Assembly: GCF_018278905.1 (NCBI RefSeq)
Contig: NZ_CP046600.1
Coordinates: 3,658,001-3,722,000, forward strand
From: Mycobacterium spongiae
GTDB lineage: Bacteria > Actinomycetota > Actinomycetes > Mycobacteriales > Mycobacteriaceae
Length of the DNA: 64,000 nt
Direction of reading: 5' to 3'
Shown here: piece after piece, positions 32,801-43,960 of the stretch
How positions within the stretch are numbered: the first letter of the stretch is position 1
How the letters are laid out: every line of letters begins with the position of its first letter
Notes under the pieces: model-generated
Told to the model about the DNA's origin: nothing
The model's input: only the letters and a program-made list of their open reading frames with translations
The model's database searches: none
Made by a program: the position numbers and the translations under genes

Positions 32801-34424
32801 CGCCGGCCTTGAGGACCGCCAACATCGCGACGACATAGCGCGGACCACGTGCCAGCGTGATCGCCACCGGGGTCTCGCCCGCCACCCCGCCGCGCCGCAG
32901 CGCCGCAGCGAGCCGATCTGTGAGTGCGTCGAGCTCGTGGAAGGTCAACTCGCCATCCGACCAACTAACCGCGAGCGAATCCGGTGTCGCCACGGCGATC
33001 TCGGTGAACCGGGTATGCACCGCCACCCCAGACGCACTCGCTTCAGACAGACCGCGCGTTCTCGGTTCGTGTTCGCCGTCGAGCAGAACGTCAATGTCGC
33101 GGAGCGGCCGGTCCCACCCGCTGACCATGCGTTGAACCACGGCCAGGAGCCGCCTGCCGAGGTCTTTGGGCGCCATTGTGCCCAGTGCGCCGTCGAGCAC
33201 CTCCACCAGTACGGTGAGTTCACCGGTGACCAGATGAGCGGCGATGGTCACCGGGAAGTGCGACACACTCTCCATGGCCACGGGGCGGAATATCGCTCCT
33301 TTTGCGACGAACTCCGCAGCCCCCACCACCGCGCCGGGTGGGAAGTTCTCATACACCAACAGCGTGTCGAACAGCTCACCGATACCGCCGATAGAACGCA
33401 ACTCGGCGTGTCCCAAATAGCTGTGGTCCCGCAACACGGCGAACTCACGTTGTAGCGCGAGGCATTGCGCCCCGACGGTCTCTCGGGGGTCCAACCGCAT
33501 CCGCAACGGGACGGTGTTGATGAACAGGCCGATCATGGTCTCTACGCCCGACAGTTCGCTGGGCCTGCCCGACACGGTCACACCGAACGTCACATCGCTG
33601 CGGCCGGTGAATGCTGACAGGATGGTGGCCCAAGCCATCTGAACAAGCGTGTTGAGCGTGACCCCACGCCCGCGGGCGGCGTCGGTCAGCGCGGTAGTGG
33701 CATCACGCTCGAGGCGCACTTCGGTGCGTTTCGGAATCGCCACCTCCGGCGGACTGTCGGCCAGCGCTGGCGAGAGCAGGGTAGGACCGTCGAGGCCCTG
33801 GAGGTGTTGTGCCCACAATGCGCGGCTGGCGCTCTCATCCCAGTTGGCCAGCCAGCCGATGTAGTCGCGGTACGAACGTGGCGGTGGCGTCAACGCGCCG
33901 GTATCCCCACCGGCGCGATACAACGCGAGTAGTTCGGTGACGAACAGTGGCAGGGACCAGCCGTCAATGACGATATGGTGCGCGACGATAGTGAAATGCC
34001 AGTTTTCGTGCGGTAATTCGAGGAGCAGGAAGCGGATCAGCGGTCCGCGACCTATGTCGAAAGGACGTCGGCGCTCGTCGTCTTCCAGCGCTGCGACCTC
34101 AGCGTGGTCTGCTCGCAGATGCCGCCAGGGCACCTCGACGCTGCTCGGGATCACCTGTACCGGCCGGCTGAGATTGCCGTGGATGAAGCTGGCTCGCAGG
34201 TTCGGGTGCCGGGTCAGCATGGCTGCAGCGCAATCGCGCAGCAACCCAACGTCGAGCGGGCCAACCGCTTTGGCCGCCATCGCAATGACATACGGGTCGA
34301 CGTCACCGGATTCCGCATCAGCGAGCGTGGCCATCGCGAATAATCCGCGCTGCAGGGGGCTGAGCGCTATCACATCCTCGAGGGCGGGTCGCGATGTAGC
34401 TTGGGTCACGGCTGCTGTTCCCAT
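29865..34424 (-). CDS. mbtF: Mycobactin nonribosomal peptide synthetase MbtF
   Basis: A 1519-residue NRPS module that adds the C-terminal lysine (cyclised to caprolactam in mycobactin). Order: condensation (LSPLQRGLF at about 20; HHIVIDGW at about 145), adenylation (about 460-960; [46 protein letters not shown]), carrier protein ([15 protein letters not shown] near 1010), then an epimerase-like condensation domain with [10 protein letters not shown] and FNYLGRF. The start MGTAAVTQ was chosen inside the mbtE overlap (19 bases); the 32 upstream codons are not MbtF-like. There is no terminal thioesterase. Confidence 0.95.
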   Translation of the reverse strand: MGTAAVTQATSRPALEDVIALSPLQRGLFAMATLADAESGDVDPYVIAMAAKAVGPLDVGLLRDCAAAMLTRHPNLRASFIHGNLSRPVQVIPSSVEVPWRHLRADHAEVAALEDDERRRPFDIGRGPLIRFLLLELPHENWHFTIVAHHIVIDGWSLPLFVTELLALYRAGGDTGALTPPPRSYRDYIGWLANWDESASRALWAQHLQGLDGPTLLSPALADSPPEVAIPKRTEVRLERDATTALTDAARGRGVTLNTLVQMAWATILSAFTGRSDVTFGVTVSGRPSELSGVETMIGLFINTVPLRMRLDPRETVGAQCLALQREFAVLRDHSYLGHAELRSIGGIGELFDTLLVYENFPPGAVVGAAEFVAKGAIFRPVAMESVSHFPVTIAAHLVTGELTVLVEVLDGALGTMAPKDLGRRLLAVVQRMVSGWDRPLRDIDVLLDGEHEPRTRGLSEASASGVAVHTRFTEIAVATPDSLAVSWSDGELTFHELDALTDRLAAALRRGGVAGETPVAITLARGPRYVVAMLAVLKAGGMIVPLDPGMPSERVSEIIRQASVPIVIDEEAAEELFNASVAAPPPADYQAAAVPPEHAAYAVFTSGTTGAPKGVIGTHKALSAYADDHIQRVLRPAAARIGRPLRVAHAWSFTFDAAWQPLVAMLDGHSVHIVDDDRQRDAAALVEAIHTFDLDMIDTTPSMFGQLHSAGLLDRVPLAVLALGGEALGVAAWQRIQHHCARTDLTAFNCYGPTETTVEAVVAAITEHARPVIGRPTRTTRAYVLDSWLRPVPDGVAGELYLAGDQLTRGYLARAPETAARFVAERNGSGGRMYRTGDIVRRLPDGGLEFLGRSDDQVKIRGFRVEPGEIAAVLNSHHAVRGCHVTARRHASGSRLTAYVAAGPNRPPVSELRAMLRHRLPRYLVPHHIVVLEELPLTPHGKIDENALAAITITQGPATQPETPTEVALVDAFIDVLGDSDVDVTADFLHLGLDSIASLAVVNAAKARGVALRARLILESDTIRELAAAVDAAIDSGEAGTRDAHHEVERHREIVPVPIVSWMYEYGNFQRFSQAVLIELPPEIVADQLETVLQAVLDRHEMLRARLDGVAGNYRLSSRRRGSVRAADILSRVVGPIDDAIKTHARGTLDSINPFTGAMVGALWCDDPEHDRSCLLLAVHHLATDVVSWYVLIAALASAWTQLVECEKVAFPGEYTTYREWSRLLEQRSRRAEICSQRDYWLGELAGPDPALGARMPDPTLDTWASLRASEVHHDVFETRAMLDKLAAASADIGAREFLLTALTVTLTSWRIRRGEPSDGGVLVAVEGHGREDALVDGSGSGAVAVDTSATVGWFTNVFPVRLGRTESPVDVDRVRRDPALGRELLRTVTDHVAAVPNRGLDYGLLRYQRRDPELVAAPHPQVEFNYLGRFHGGSRAPGGAPWSVITDPELTTLLPLASEPRLPLRYTFDVVAVVQETDAGPQLRTTWIWSESLTTELEATVLSGLWRDAVATLVDAL

Positions 34425-37400
34425 GACGCGGTCAAAGCCCCTAATTCGTCGGCAGAAAGCCCTGACGTGCTCATCGGCGCATGGTGTGTGTCGTCCGGCT
34501 GGGCGTCGTCGGCATGGCACTTGGCGTTCAGCGCGGTAGCGAGCTCATGCAGCACGGGGTGCTCGAAGACCATCCGGGGGGTTAGCGGCATTCCGGCGTC
34601 TCTGGCCTGTGCGGCTACTCGCACCGCGAGGATGCTATCTCCCCCGATGTCGAAGAAGTCGCTATGGCGCCCCGGCTCCGCCACCGCGAGTACATCGGAG
34701 AGGATGCCGGCCAGGGCGCGCTCGGTAGCCGTCTTGGGTGGCTCAGCGGCCACCGGGGCCGCCTGCGCCCGTGGCGGTCCGGAAGTTTCGGCCAGCAGTT
34801 CTAGTTGATTGTCGGCATTCCACACACCACGCTCGCCGCTGCGGTAGAGCCGCGATCCTGGCTGTGCCGCAAACGGATCAGCAACGAATCGCGTCGCCGT
34901 CAGCGCGGCTCCCGGTAGCCGGGCACGGCCGGCCAGGCCGCCACCGTGGTAGACGTCGCCGACCACCCCGAGGGGAACGGGTTTCAGCGCCTCGTCAAGA
35001 AGGTAGACCCGGGCCGGGCTGACCTCCGCGGTGGATTGGTCCAGAATGCGTTGTCTTTCTTGCGGTCCGGCAATATCAAGTTCGCGCAGGGTTTGGTCAG
35101 GACGATCGACGAACGCCTCAATGACACGCACGAGCCGGTCAGCGAAACGTTGGGCGGTGCTGCGCAGGTACAAGTCCGTGCGGTAGATGACGTGACCGCG
35201 GTAGGCGTCGTCGGAGGCGAAGAAGTTGACCGATAAATCCGCCTGTGCGAGGTCGAATGTCGGCTCCAGTGCGCTCAGGGAGGTGTCGCCGCCGGGGCCC
35301 GTAGTCATGACGCGACCCCGCGGCAACTGTTCGCGCACGTGCACGACGACGTCGAACAACGGATTACGCGACAGTGTCCGCCCCGGCCTGACGGCCTCGA
35401 CGACACGCTCGAAGGGGAGGTCCTGGTGAGCGTAGGCCGACAGCAACATCTCCCTAGTTCGTTGCAGGATCTCCCGCAGCGTTGGGTTTCCGCCCAGGTC
35501 GTTGCGCAGCACCACGAAATTGATGAAGAAACCGACGAGTTGGTCCAGGTCCGGCTCATTGCGACCGCTCACTGGGGTGCCGATGGGGATGTCGATGCCG
35601 CCGCTGACCTTGTGCAGCAGTACCGCGACGGCCGCCTGCAGGATCATGAACTCAGTGGCGTTGAGTTCGCGGCTCAGCGCAGCGAGCTTGTCGCGTGTCG
35701 TTGACTCGATCCGGAACTCGACAGCATCACCGGAACCGCTGAGCAGTGATGGACGCGGGAAATCCGGGCGCAGACCGGCTTCGGCGGGCAATCCTTCGAG
35801 TTGGCGGATCCAATACTCGCGTTGCTTACCGGCGATGTCAGCGTTGTCAGCGAGCAACGCCGCCTGCCACGCGGAGTAGTCGGCATACTGCACCGGCAGC
35901 GGTTTCCACGCAGGCTCCTGCCCGGCGCCCCGCGCTTGGTACGCGGTCACCACGTCGGTCAACAACACGCCGGCGGACCAGTGATCGCCGGCGATATGGT
36001 GCATCACGACCGACAGCACGGTCTGTTCCTGCATGCTCAGCAATGCCACCCGGATCGGCCACTCGGTTTCCAGATCGAATACGTAACGTCGCTCGCTGTC
36101 CAGCTCAGCCTGGAGCCAATCTTCGCCGCTTCCCTCGGCACGCCGAACCGGTACCTTGGCGGGCGGGTGAATGACTTGGTATGGCAGGCCGTCGATTTCG
36201 CGGTAGATAGTACGCAGTATCTCGTGCCGTGCCACTACGTCAGTGATGGCCGTCGCAAGTGTGTCGGTGTCGCAAGGACCCTTGAGTGCCGCAACGAAGG
36301 GAATGTTGTTGACTGCGCTCGGCCCGTCGAGACGGTAGATAATCCAGCTGCGGAGCTGAGACGACGACAACGGCACCGGCCCGTCATGGTGTACCCGAGT
36401 CAAGTGCGGTCTTGTCGAATCCGCGTCCAGCGTATCGATGTGTGCGGCCAGCTCCACCACCGTGGCGAGTTCGAAGATTTCTCGCACGCCAACGTCGACA
36501 TTGAACGCGTTACGCAGGGCCGCTGCGAGTTTGGTTGCCAAAAGCGAGTGGCCGCCAAGATCGAAGAACGAGTCGTCGGCGCCGACGCGGTCACGTGCCA
36601 GTAGCTCACCGAACAGCTCGGCGATGCGCTGCTCGGTAGCGGTCTCCGGCTCGCGGAACTCTACGCCGACACCGACCTCCGGGTCCGGCAGCGCCGCCCG
36701 GTCGATCTTTCCGTGCGCGGTGATCGGAATCTCGTCGAGCACCACGTACGCCGTAGGCAGCATGTACTCGGGCAGTGCCGCGGCCACTCGGGCACGGATA
36801 CGGTCCACATCGACATCGGGGATATTGGCAGTTCCCTCGTCGCCGACTGCGGGAGTCACGTAGCCAACCAGACTCTTGCCCAGCCGCGGCAGGTCGCTGA
36901 CCACCACGACAGCCTGTCCGACGGTGGGATCGACCGCGATGGCGGCCGCGACATCCCCCAGTTCAATGCGGAATCCGCGGATCTTGACTTGTTCGTCGGC
37001 ACGCCCGACGAACTCGATATCACCGTCGGAATTGCGGCGCGCGAGATCTCCGGATCGGTACATCCGAGCTCCGGGACTGAATGGGTCGGCAACGAATCGT
37101 TCTGCGGTAAGCCCGGCTCGGCGATGGTATCCGTGTGCGAGATGGGTTCCACCGATGTAGATCTCACCGATCACCCCAACCGGCACCGGCTGCAGCGAAT
37201 CGTCGAGGAGGTGGATGGTCGTGTTGATCTTGGGCCGGCCGATGGGCACGATGCGGGTGCCCTGCGGGCCCTCAACTTTGTAACGGCTGGCGTTGATCAC
37301 GGTTTCGGTAGGGCCGTAGAAGTTGTGCAGAAGCGCGTCGAAGGTCGCGTGGAATTTGTCGGCCACCTCGCCGGGCAGCGGCTCACCACCGATGGGCACT

Positions 37401-39595
37401 CGCTGCAATGTCCGCCACTCGTTCACGCCCGGCAGCGACAAGAACAGTCCGAGCAGGGAGGGCACGAAATGCATTGCGGTGATGCCCTCGTCGCGCAAAA
37501 GGGCGGTGAGATAGCCGATGTCGGTGAGGCCCCCGGGGCGGGGGATCACCATCCGGGCGCCGCAGGCCAGGGTGCCGAATATTTCGGCGATCGATACGTC
37601 GAAGCTCGCCGAGGCGACCTGGAGCAGCCGGTCGGTGCTGTCCACCGCGTACTCGCCCCTGAACCATACGAAGTATTCCGCCACCGGACGGTGCGGTACC
37701 GCAACGCCCTTGGGCAGGCCGGTCGTTCCCGATGTGTAGATCAGATACGCCGTATTATCCGGGCGCAGCGGCCGGGCGCGATCCGAGTCGGTGGGATCGT
37801 GGACTGAGTATTCGGCGAGATCGCTCACAGGCTCGCGCAACACCAGTTTCGCGTTGCAGTCCTCGAGGATGAAGGCCTGCCGGTCGTGCGGGTAGCTGAG
37901 ATCCACGGGCACATACACCGCACCGGCTTTGACCACGCCCAGTGCGGTGATCACCAGCTCCGGCGACTTCTCTAGCAGCACTGCGACCCGGTCTTCGCTG
38001 CCTATCCCGCGGTTGATCAACCAGTGAGCCAACCGGTTCGACTCCTCGCTGAGCTCACGGTAGGTGTAGTGGCGGCCCTCGTACACCACGGCGGTCGCGT
38101 CCGGCATCCGGTCAGTCTGCTCGGACACCAGTTCCACGATGGTTTTCGTTGGGGTGTCAAACTTTTCGCCGTGCGACACCGCACGCAGCCACTCCGCGTC
38201 GCCGGCGCCCATCAGCGCTAGGTGCGACAGCGGCGTGTCCGGTGCGGTCAGCGCATCGTCGAGCAAGACGGCGAAGTGTTCGAGCAGTTGTTTCACCAGG
38301 GCGGGTTCGAGAATCTCCAGGAGGTGTTCGGCTTCGACCAGGGCTCCACGAGGGTCGAATTCGACCATGAATCCCAGTGGCAGCTGGGTGACGTTGCTGC
38401 GCAGGTCGTAGCGCTGGCACGTCGTGCCGGGCGGGTTGAATCCGCCGCCATCGGGCTCCCGGAATCCGAAGCTGATCCGAGTCATGCGCTCGGCTCCGTG
38501 ACGGCGGTCGGGGTTCAGTTCCCGCACCACACGGTCGAGGTCAATTCGTTGGTGTGCGAACGCACCGGAGACGATATCGCGGGTCGAGGTCAGGAAGTCG
38601 CGGAAGCTCGTCGCTGCCTGCGGTCGCAATCGCAGCACCACGGTATTGCCGAAGTAGCCAATGCAGTCTTCGGTGCCGAAACCACGATTCAGCACCGGTG
38701 TGGCGACGAGGAAGTCGTCAGTGTGAGTGTAGCGATGCAGCAGGGCACCGAATGCCGCGAGCAGCACCGTATAGGGCGTGCTGCCGGTGTCCTTGGCGAG
38801 TGCGACGACCCGCCCAACGGTGTCGCCGGACAGCCGCCGCGTGGTGCGGGCGGCGCGCCAGTTGGTCGGCACCTTCGTCCCAGCTGGACCCGGCAGTTCC
38901 AGCGGCTCCGGCGGATCGGCCATGATGGACCGCCAGTAGTCGAGGTCGGCCGCAGTGGTGTCCGGTCCGGACACGCGAGCGCCGCGGTGTTCGGCCCCGA
39001 GATCGGTCCCCGCGTAGGCCTGAGTGAGATCACGGAAGAATGGCCGCCACGAACCATCATCCCAGGCGATATGGTGGGCCACCAACAGCATGACGTGTTC
39101 GTCGGGAGCCGTCCGCACGATGCTGATCCGCAACGGAGAATCCGCGGCAAGGTCAAAGCGGGCATTGAATTCCCGCTGGGCCAGCACTTCCAGGCGCAGC
39201 CGTTGCGCATCGTCGGGCAAGTCGGTCAGGTCATGCTGTGCCCAACCGGGGCGGAGATCCTCGTGCACCGTCGGCTGGGGATCTCCATCGTCGCCGATCA
39301 CATAGGTCGTGCGCAGTATCCGATGTCGCCGCGCAACAGCGTTGACGGCATCGCGAATCCGGGGCAGATCGATGTCACCGGTGATTCGGTAGGACACACA
39401 GACATTGAGCAACGCTCCACTCGGGTCAGCCATGTGAACGAACCACATCCGCGCCTGACCGTGGGAGATGCGGGTGTCGGCCTCAACACCGGGGTCTGCC
39501 GCGGCAGCGGCGAGACCGCGGTCTGCCAACCTGCGACGAAGCAGCTCCAGTCGCGCCTTGTCCAGCTGCGCGCGGGTATCGGCAATATCAGTCAC
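34406..39595 (-). CDS. mbtE: Mycobactin nonribosomal peptide synthetase MbtE
   Basis: A 1729-residue NRPS that incorporates the N6-acyl-N6-hydroxylysine unit. Order: condensation (SHGQARMWF at about 45; [10 protein letters not shown]), adenylation (about 485-980; [49 protein letters not shown]), carrier ([13 protein letters not shown], about 1020), second condensation ([12 protein letters not shown], about 1195), a short adenylation-domain remnant (about 1540-1625; [23 protein letters not shown] through [19 protein letters not shown], without the A1-A5 core) and a last carrier ([13 protein letters not shown], about 1650). The GTG start overlaps mbtD by 8 bases. Confidence 0.96.
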   Translation of the reverse strand: MTDIADTRAQLDKARLELLRRRLADRGLAAAAADPGVEADTRISHGQARMWFVHMADPSGALLNVCVSYRITGDIDLPRIRDAVNAVARRHRILRTTYVIGDDGDPQPTVHEDLRPGWAQHDLTDLPDDAQRLRLEVLAQREFNARFDLAADSPLRISIVRTAPDEHVMLLVAHHIAWDDGSWRPFFRDLTQAYAGTDLGAEHRGARVSGPDTTAADLDYWRSIMADPPEPLELPGPAGTKVPTNWRAARTTRRLSGDTVGRVVALAKDTGSTPYTVLLAAFGALLHRYTHTDDFLVATPVLNRGFGTEDCIGYFGNTVVLRLRPQAATSFRDFLTSTRDIVSGAFAHQRIDLDRVVRELNPDRRHGAERMTRISFGFREPDGGGFNPPGTTCQRYDLRSNVTQLPLGFMVEFDPRGALVEAEHLLEILEPALVKQLLEHFAVLLDDALTAPDTPLSHLALMGAGDAEWLRAVSHGEKFDTPTKTIVELVSEQTDRMPDATAVVYEGRHYTYRELSEESNRLAHWLINRGIGSEDRVAVLLEKSPELVITALGVVKAGAVYVPVDLSYPHDRQAFILEDCNAKLVLREPVSDLAEYSVHDPTDSDRARPLRPDNTAYLIYTSGTTGLPKGVAVPHRPVAEYFVWFRGEYAVDSTDRLLQVASASFDVSIAEIFGTLACGARMVIPRPGGLTDIGYLTALLRDEGITAMHFVPSLLGLFLSLPGVNEWRTLQRVPIGGEPLPGEVADKFHATFDALLHNFYGPTETVINASRYKVEGPQGTRIVPIGRPKINTTIHLLDDSLQPVPVGVIGEIYIGGTHLAHGYHRRAGLTAERFVADPFSPGARMYRSGDLARRNSDGDIEFVGRADEQVKIRGFRIELGDVAAAIAVDPTVGQAVVVVSDLPRLGKSLVGYVTPAVGDEGTANIPDVDVDRIRARVAAALPEYMLPTAYVVLDEIPITAHGKIDRAALPDPEVGVGVEFREPETATEQRIAELFGELLARDRVGADDSFFDLGGHSLLATKLAAALRNAFNVDVGVREIFELATVVELAAHIDTLDADSTRPHLTRVHHDGPVPLSSSQLRSWIIYRLDGPSAVNNIPFVAALKGPCDTDTLATAITDVVARHEILRTIYREIDGLPYQVIHPPAKVPVRRAEGSGEDWLQAELDSERRYVFDLETEWPIRVALLSMQEQTVLSVVMHHIAGDHWSAGVLLTDVVTAYQARGAGQEPAWKPLPVQYADYSAWQAALLADNADIAGKQREYWIRQLEGLPAEAGLRPDFPRPSLLSGSGDAVEFRIESTTRDKLAALSRELNATEFMILQAAVAVLLHKVSGGIDIPIGTPVSGRNEPDLDQLVGFFINFVVLRNDLGGNPTLREILQRTREMLLSAYAHQDLPFERVVEAVRPGRTLSRNPLFDVVVHVREQLPRGRVMTTGPGGDTSLSALEPTFDLAQADLSVNFFASDDAYRGHVIYRTDLYLRSTAQRFADRLVRVIEAFVDRPDQTLRELDIAGPQERQRILDQSTAEVSPARVYLLDEALKPVPLGVVGDVYHGGGLAGRARLPGAALTATRFVADPFAAQPGSRLYRSGERGVWNADNQLELLAETSGPPRAQAAPVAAEPPKTATERALAGILSDVLAVAEPGRHSDFFDIGGDSILAVRVAAQARDAGMPLTPRMVFEHPVLHELATALNAKCHADDAQPDDTHHAPMSTSGLSADELGALTASWEQQP

Positions 39596-42500
39596 GCGAA
39601 ACGTCCACTTTCTCTGCTGTGTCGGGACACACGTCGGCCCCCTCGAGTCTCTCGACGAGTTCGTCGCCGGTGATGTCGTCCATCAACGTCGCCAGGGGCA
39701 CCGTTCGGCCGATCACCCGTCGCAGACGTTTACTCAAGTCGACGCCCAGCATGGAGTCGACACCCAGGTCGAATAGCGAGTCCTCGAGCCGCAACTCACC
39801 GTCGTGGGCCATTCCGAGCACCGCCGCCAGCTGACTGCGCACCACGTCCGCAGTCGTCGGGTTGTCCGCGCAGGTTGGCGCAGCCACCACGGCTGTCCGG
39901 CGCCCGGGATCGCGCCACTGGGCTTGTCTGGTGTCCAAGAACATCTGCAACCGGCCCGCATCGGCAGCAAACACCAACGGGTCGAGCCAGTAGTCGCGCA
40001 AACTCGCGCTGATCGCCTGGCGTGGAGCCATCTGACGCAGCCCAGTGCGCTCGACGCGTGCCATCTCGGCCGCATCGAGCATGCCCGGGCTTACGGCGCC
40101 GTCCGGTGGACGCTCCCACACGCCATACTTCACGGCCACACAGAACCTGCCTTGAGCGCGCAGCTCGGCGGCCATCACGTCCAAGAGCCGGTTTGCCGCC
40201 GAGTACGAAACAATGCTCTTTCCCCCCCACACTCCAGTCACCGAGGAACACAACAGCATTCGGGCGTCTGCGCGAATCGGCCACAGTTCGTTCACCCGAA
40301 CCAGGCCGGTGATTTTTGCGGCCAAGGTGTCGGCGATAGCGTCGGCCGTGAGGCAGCCAGCGGCTTCGAACGTCGTGGCGCCGGCAGCGTGAACTACCAA
40401 TGAGGCACCAGCGGCACCGTATTCGGCAGCAACCGCCGACAATTGGTCGGGATCGGTGATGTCGCACGGTGGCGACACGACCACGGTGCCGTGGTGCGCC
40501 GCGAGCTCGGTCAGCACCGTCGGGTCCGCGGCGTGGCGGCTGAGCAGCACGACGCGTCGCGCTCCGTGCTCGGCGAAGTATCGAGCGTAGTGCAGACCGA
40601 TGGCGCCGGCACCGCCGGTGATGACGACGTCGTCGAGCACGGCGGCGTCCAACGGCCACGCTGCGGCGGCCGGCGCATCGGCAAGCGTGCGCCCCAATAG
40701 CACGTACCCGCTTGCTGAGTCGCGTAGCGCGATCTCGCTGCGTCCGGTGAGCAGCGCCTCGACCAAGGCAGCGCCGGCCTCCGGTGCCAACTCGCCCGAG
40801 GGTAGGTCCAGGTGGCTGAAAGTTCTTTCGGGATATTCGAATCCGATGCTGCGATGCATCGCAGCCAGAGCCGCCTGGCCGGCGAATGGCACCGCGTCGC
40901 CCGAACTGACCTGTTCACCGCCGACGGTGACCAGGCAGACTGTGTGGCAGTCCGAGCCCACCTGCGACGGGTAGTCGAGCACACCGGCACCCACCAGATC
41001 GCACAGCTCACCGGTCACGCGGGCGGCGTCCGGGTAGTCGAATTCCGGCGCGATCACGGCGGTCAGCTCCGCGTCGCGTGCTGAGCTCAGCTCGGTCCCG
41101 GGGTGGGAATCAATTGCCATCCTGAAGGTTTCGGCAAGATCGTGCTGGGTTCCCAGGCCGATGACAGCGATGTGGCGTCGCGGACCGGACGCCGGCGTCA
41201 CCGACGCTAGCTGGTTCCAGCGCTCTACAGCGGTTGTCAATCCCGGGGTCCGGCCCGGCACGGGAGACAACGGCTCGGGGTGCGCCCACAGCGGCACCGC
41301 GTGCATGGGCGCATTCGGGAATCCGGACAAACCGGTGTCGCGGTCGGGCGCGCCAGGGTTCAAGTCTTCCCAGGGGTAGCCGGGGTCCGCCACCGCGGCG
41401 GCAGCGATATTCGCCGCCAGCGAATCCACGAATGGCTCATCGCGTCGCCCCGACCCGACCAATACCGTCGGGACTTCCCGGAAGGGAGCGGATTCCTCGA
41501 GGTTCTGACGAACGGCGAACAGCAGCACGGGATTAGCCGACAATTCGATGAACGAACGCGCACCACAACGAATAGCCGACTCAACAGCCCGGTCGAAACG
41601 CACGGTGTGACGCAGGTTTGCATACCAGTATTCCCTGAAGGCGGTGCTTGGTGGCACCATGTCGCCGGTGGTCCCGCCGATGAATCGCACGGGTGCCTCG
41701 ACGAATTCCGAATCCGGCAGCCCAGACAGCAGCTCGTCGCGGAGCGGCTCGAGCACACTGGTATGCACTGGGAAGCCCACGGTGATCTCCCGGGCGAAAT
41801 CACCGCTGGCTCGGACCGTCTCGACGATGGCCAGCACCGCCTCGCGGTCACCCGAGACGGCGACGGTGGCGGGGGCGTTGATGACCGACAGTTCCAACCA
41901 GCCCTCGGTGGCCGCGATCAGCGTACGTGCCGCTTGTTCGCTGATGCCCAGCGCCGCAACCGCGTAGCGGCCCGGGAGGCGGTCCACCACATTGGCGCGG
42001 GCGCAGACTACGCCGACGGCGTCGGACAGGGTGATGCTTCCCGCGATATAGGCGGCGGCTACTTCGCCCAGGCTGTGCCCGACAGTGACATCGGGATGCA
42101 CGCCACAGGAACGCCAGACCTCGGCCAGCGCCACGGCATGGACGAATTGCGCGCCTTCGATCTCGATTTCAGCAAAAGGCGCTTGTTCGTCGGCAACGCG
42201 CTCGGCAGTCAAGTAGCGCAGCGGAGACGGCGTGCCAACAGCGTCAAACGCCGCGGCGCAGGTATCCGTCACGGATCGGTAGACCGGCAGCTCCTGATAG
42301 GCAACGGCGCCCATCCCCGGCCACTGTCCACCCTGACCGGGAAAAACGAACGCGTGCCGCGGTGCGTCGCCCAGCGCCGACCGGGCGACGAGGTGATGGT
42401 CGCGTCCGGCGGCCAGCGCGTGCAACCCGTCGATGAGTTCGACCCGGTCGGCAACGCGCAGCGACACGCGGTGCGTGCGCACCCGTCGGGTCTTGTGCAC

Positions 42501-42644
42501 CTGGCGCGAAACTGCGCTCGCGGTGGTTTCCGGAAAGCGGTCAAGGTAGTCGGCGATGGCCCGCGCGTCGCGGCCGATGAGTTCCTCGGCATGCGCGCTG
42601 AGAAGAACCGCGACCCGACCGTCGGGCAGTCGTTTGGGGGCCAT
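39588..42644 (-). CDS. mbtD: Mycobactin polyketide synthase MbtD (AT-KR-ACP)
   Basis: A 1018-residue type I PKS subunit that works with MbtC to build the beta-hydroxy acid part of mycobactin. Order: acyltransferase ([14 protein letters not shown] near 100; active site [12 protein letters not shown]), ketoreductase ([20 protein letters not shown], about 640; [18 protein letters not shown]), acyl carrier ([18 protein letters not shown] near 970). There is no ketosynthase, which MbtC supplies. The start [11 protein letters not shown] equals M. tuberculosis MbtD, and its ATG overlaps the mbtC stop (TGATG). Confidence 0.96.
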   Translation of the reverse strand: MAPKRLPDGRVAVLLSAHAEELIGRDARAIADYLDRFPETTASAVSRQVHKTRRVRTHRVSLRVADRVELIDGLHALAAGRDHHLVARSALGDAPRHAFVFPGQGGQWPGMGAVAYQELPVYRSVTDTCAAAFDAVGTPSPLRYLTAERVADEQAPFAEIEIEGAQFVHAVALAEVWRSCGVHPDVTVGHSLGEVAAAYIAGSITLSDAVGVVCARANVVDRLPGRYAVAALGISEQAARTLIAATEGWLELSVINAPATVAVSGDREAVLAIVETVRASGDFAREITVGFPVHTSVLEPLRDELLSGLPDSEFVEAPVRFIGGTTGDMVPPSTAFREYWYANLRHTVRFDRAVESAIRCGARSFIELSANPVLLFAVRQNLEESAPFREVPTVLVGSGRRDEPFVDSLAANIAAAAVADPGYPWEDLNPGAPDRDTGLSGFPNAPMHAVPLWAHPEPLSPVPGRTPGLTTAVERWNQLASVTPASGPRRHIAVIGLGTQHDLAETFRMAIDSHPGTELSSARDAELTAVIAPEFDYPDAARVTGELCDLVGAGVLDYPSQVGSDCHTVCLVTVGGEQVSSGDAVPFAGQAALAAMHRSIGFEYPERTFSHLDLPSGELAPEAGAALVEALLTGRSEIALRDSASGYVLLGRTLADAPAAAAWPLDAAVLDDVVITGGAGAIGLHYARYFAEHGARRVVLLSRHAADPTVLTELAAHHGTVVVSPPCDITDPDQLSAVAAEYGAAGASLVVHAAGATTFEAAGCLTADAIADTLAAKITGLVRVNELWPIRADARMLLCSSVTGVWGGKSIVSYSAANRLLDVMAAELRAQGRFCVAVKYGVWERPPDGAVSPGMLDAAEMARVERTGLRQMAPRQAISASLRDYWLDPLVFAADAGRLQMFLDTRQAQWRDPGRRTAVVAAPTCADNPTTADVVRSQLAAVLGMAHDGELRLEDSLFDLGVDSMLGVDLSKRLRRVIGRTVPLATLMDDITGDELVERLEGADVCPDTAEKVDVSRD

Positions 42645-43960
42645 CAGGTCTCCTCGCGCTCGGAAGCGGAGTCGGGCATCGAAACGATGGCGTGACAATT
42701 GGTGCCGCTCATTCCGAACGCGGACACGGCCGCGGTGCGCCATCCGTCCACGGCCGGCCACGGCGTCAACTTGTCGGCCAGTCGCAGGCCCTGTTGCTGC
42801 CAATCGATTTCGCGGCTGGGTTCGTCGACATGGAGAGTCGCCGGGACCGCGGCGTGTTCCGCGGACACAATGACTTTGGCCAGACCCAGCGCGCCCGCCG
42901 CGGCCTGCGCATGCCCGATATTCGACTTCACCGATCCCAGCCGCGGGCCACGTCCGGCCGGCGCGGTGCCGTAGCTGGCCACCAGCGCCAGCAGTTCGGT
43001 GCGGTCACCGAGCCGCGTCCCGGTGCCGTGCCCCTCGACCATCCCAACATCGGCGGGCGCAACCCCGGCTTGTGCGATGGCGCGCCGAAACAATCGCGTT
43101 TGCGCGTCGCGGCTGGGTGCCGTCAGCCCGCTGCTGCGCCCATCGGAGTTCACACACGTGGCGCGGACTTCCGCCAGGATGCTGCGCCCGTCGGCCAGTG
43201 CCCTCGACCGGCGTTGCAGGACAAACATGGCCGCGCCCTCTGCCCACACGGTTCCGCTGGCGTGCGCGCTATACGGCCGACAATGGCCGTCATCGGATAG
43301 CGCGTGCTGTTTCGAGAACTCCGCGAAATAGCCGGGGGTACCCATCACGCACACCCCGCCCGCGAGCGCGAGGTCACAGTCGCCGGCCCGGATCGCTTGC
43401 ACCGCGGTGTGAAACGCCGCCAGGGCCGAGGAACACGACGTGTCGACCGTCAGTGCCGGCCCGGCCAAGTCCAGGGTGTAGGCAATGCGTCCGGCGATGA
43501 CACCTAGTGATGTCCCGGTGATCAGATGGCCACTGTAGTCGGAGAATTCGGCCAGAGGTGGCCCATATTCGAGGGCAGAGGCGCCAACGTAGCAGCCCAC
43601 GTCGTGACCGGCCAGGTCGTCGGGGTTGATCCCGCTGTTCTCCACGCTGCGCCATGCCAGCCGCAGCGCAACTCGCTGCTGTGGGTCCATGGCCGTCGCT
43701 TCGCGCCGCGAGATACGAAAGAATTCGGGGTCGAACGTTATTGCACTGGAAAGAAATCCACCAAGGTTGTGGATGGGTTTGTATCCGTCTGTACGCGAAC
43801 CGTCGAAGAGTTGCGGTAGCGCCCAGCCCCGATCCGTGGGAAAAGGACCGAGCCCCTCACGTTGTTCGGCCAGCAGGGACCAGAAGTCGTCCGCGGTCTC
43901 GACGCCTCCGGGTGCCTCCACCGCCAGCCCGACGATGACGATCGGGTCGCTATCCGACAT
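42644..43960 (-). CDS. mbtC: Mycobactin ketosynthase MbtC
   Basis: A 438-residue stand-alone ketosynthase that condenses the carrier-bound chain with the malonyl unit loaded by MbtD. The active-site Cys is in VDTSCSSALAAFHT (about residue 173), with the two His in EGHGTGTRLGD and KSNIGHAQAAAG. The start MSDSDPIVIVGLAVEAPGG was chosen and overlaps the end of mbtB by 11 bases. It must pair with MbtD (AT-KR-ACP) to form one split PKS module. Confidence 0.96.
   Translation of the reverse strand: MSDSDPIVIVGLAVEAPGGVETADDFWSLLAEQREGLGPFPTDRGWALPQLFDGSRTDGYKPIHNLGGFLSSAITFDPEFFRISRREATAMDPQQRVALRLAWRSVENSGINPDDLAGHDVGCYVGASALEYGPPLAEFSDYSGHLITGTSLGVIAGRIAYTLDLAGPALTVDTSCSSALAAFHTAVQAIRAGDCDLALAGGVCVMGTPGYFAEFSKQHALSDDGHCRPYSAHASGTVWAEGAAMFVLQRRSRALADGRSILAEVRATCVNSDGRSSGLTAPSRDAQTRLFRRAIAQAGVAPADVGMVEGHGTGTRLGDRTELLALVASYGTAPAGRGPRLGSVKSNIGHAQAAAGALGLAKVIVSAEHAAVPATLHVDEPSREIDWQQQGLRLADKLTPWPAVDGWRTAAVSAFGMSGTNCHAIVSMPDSASEREET

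Noticed and set aside
38222..39673. 483-codon plus-strand frame opposite mbtE
   Set aside because: Antisense shadow of the MbtE condensation domain; no domain similarity or ribosome site.
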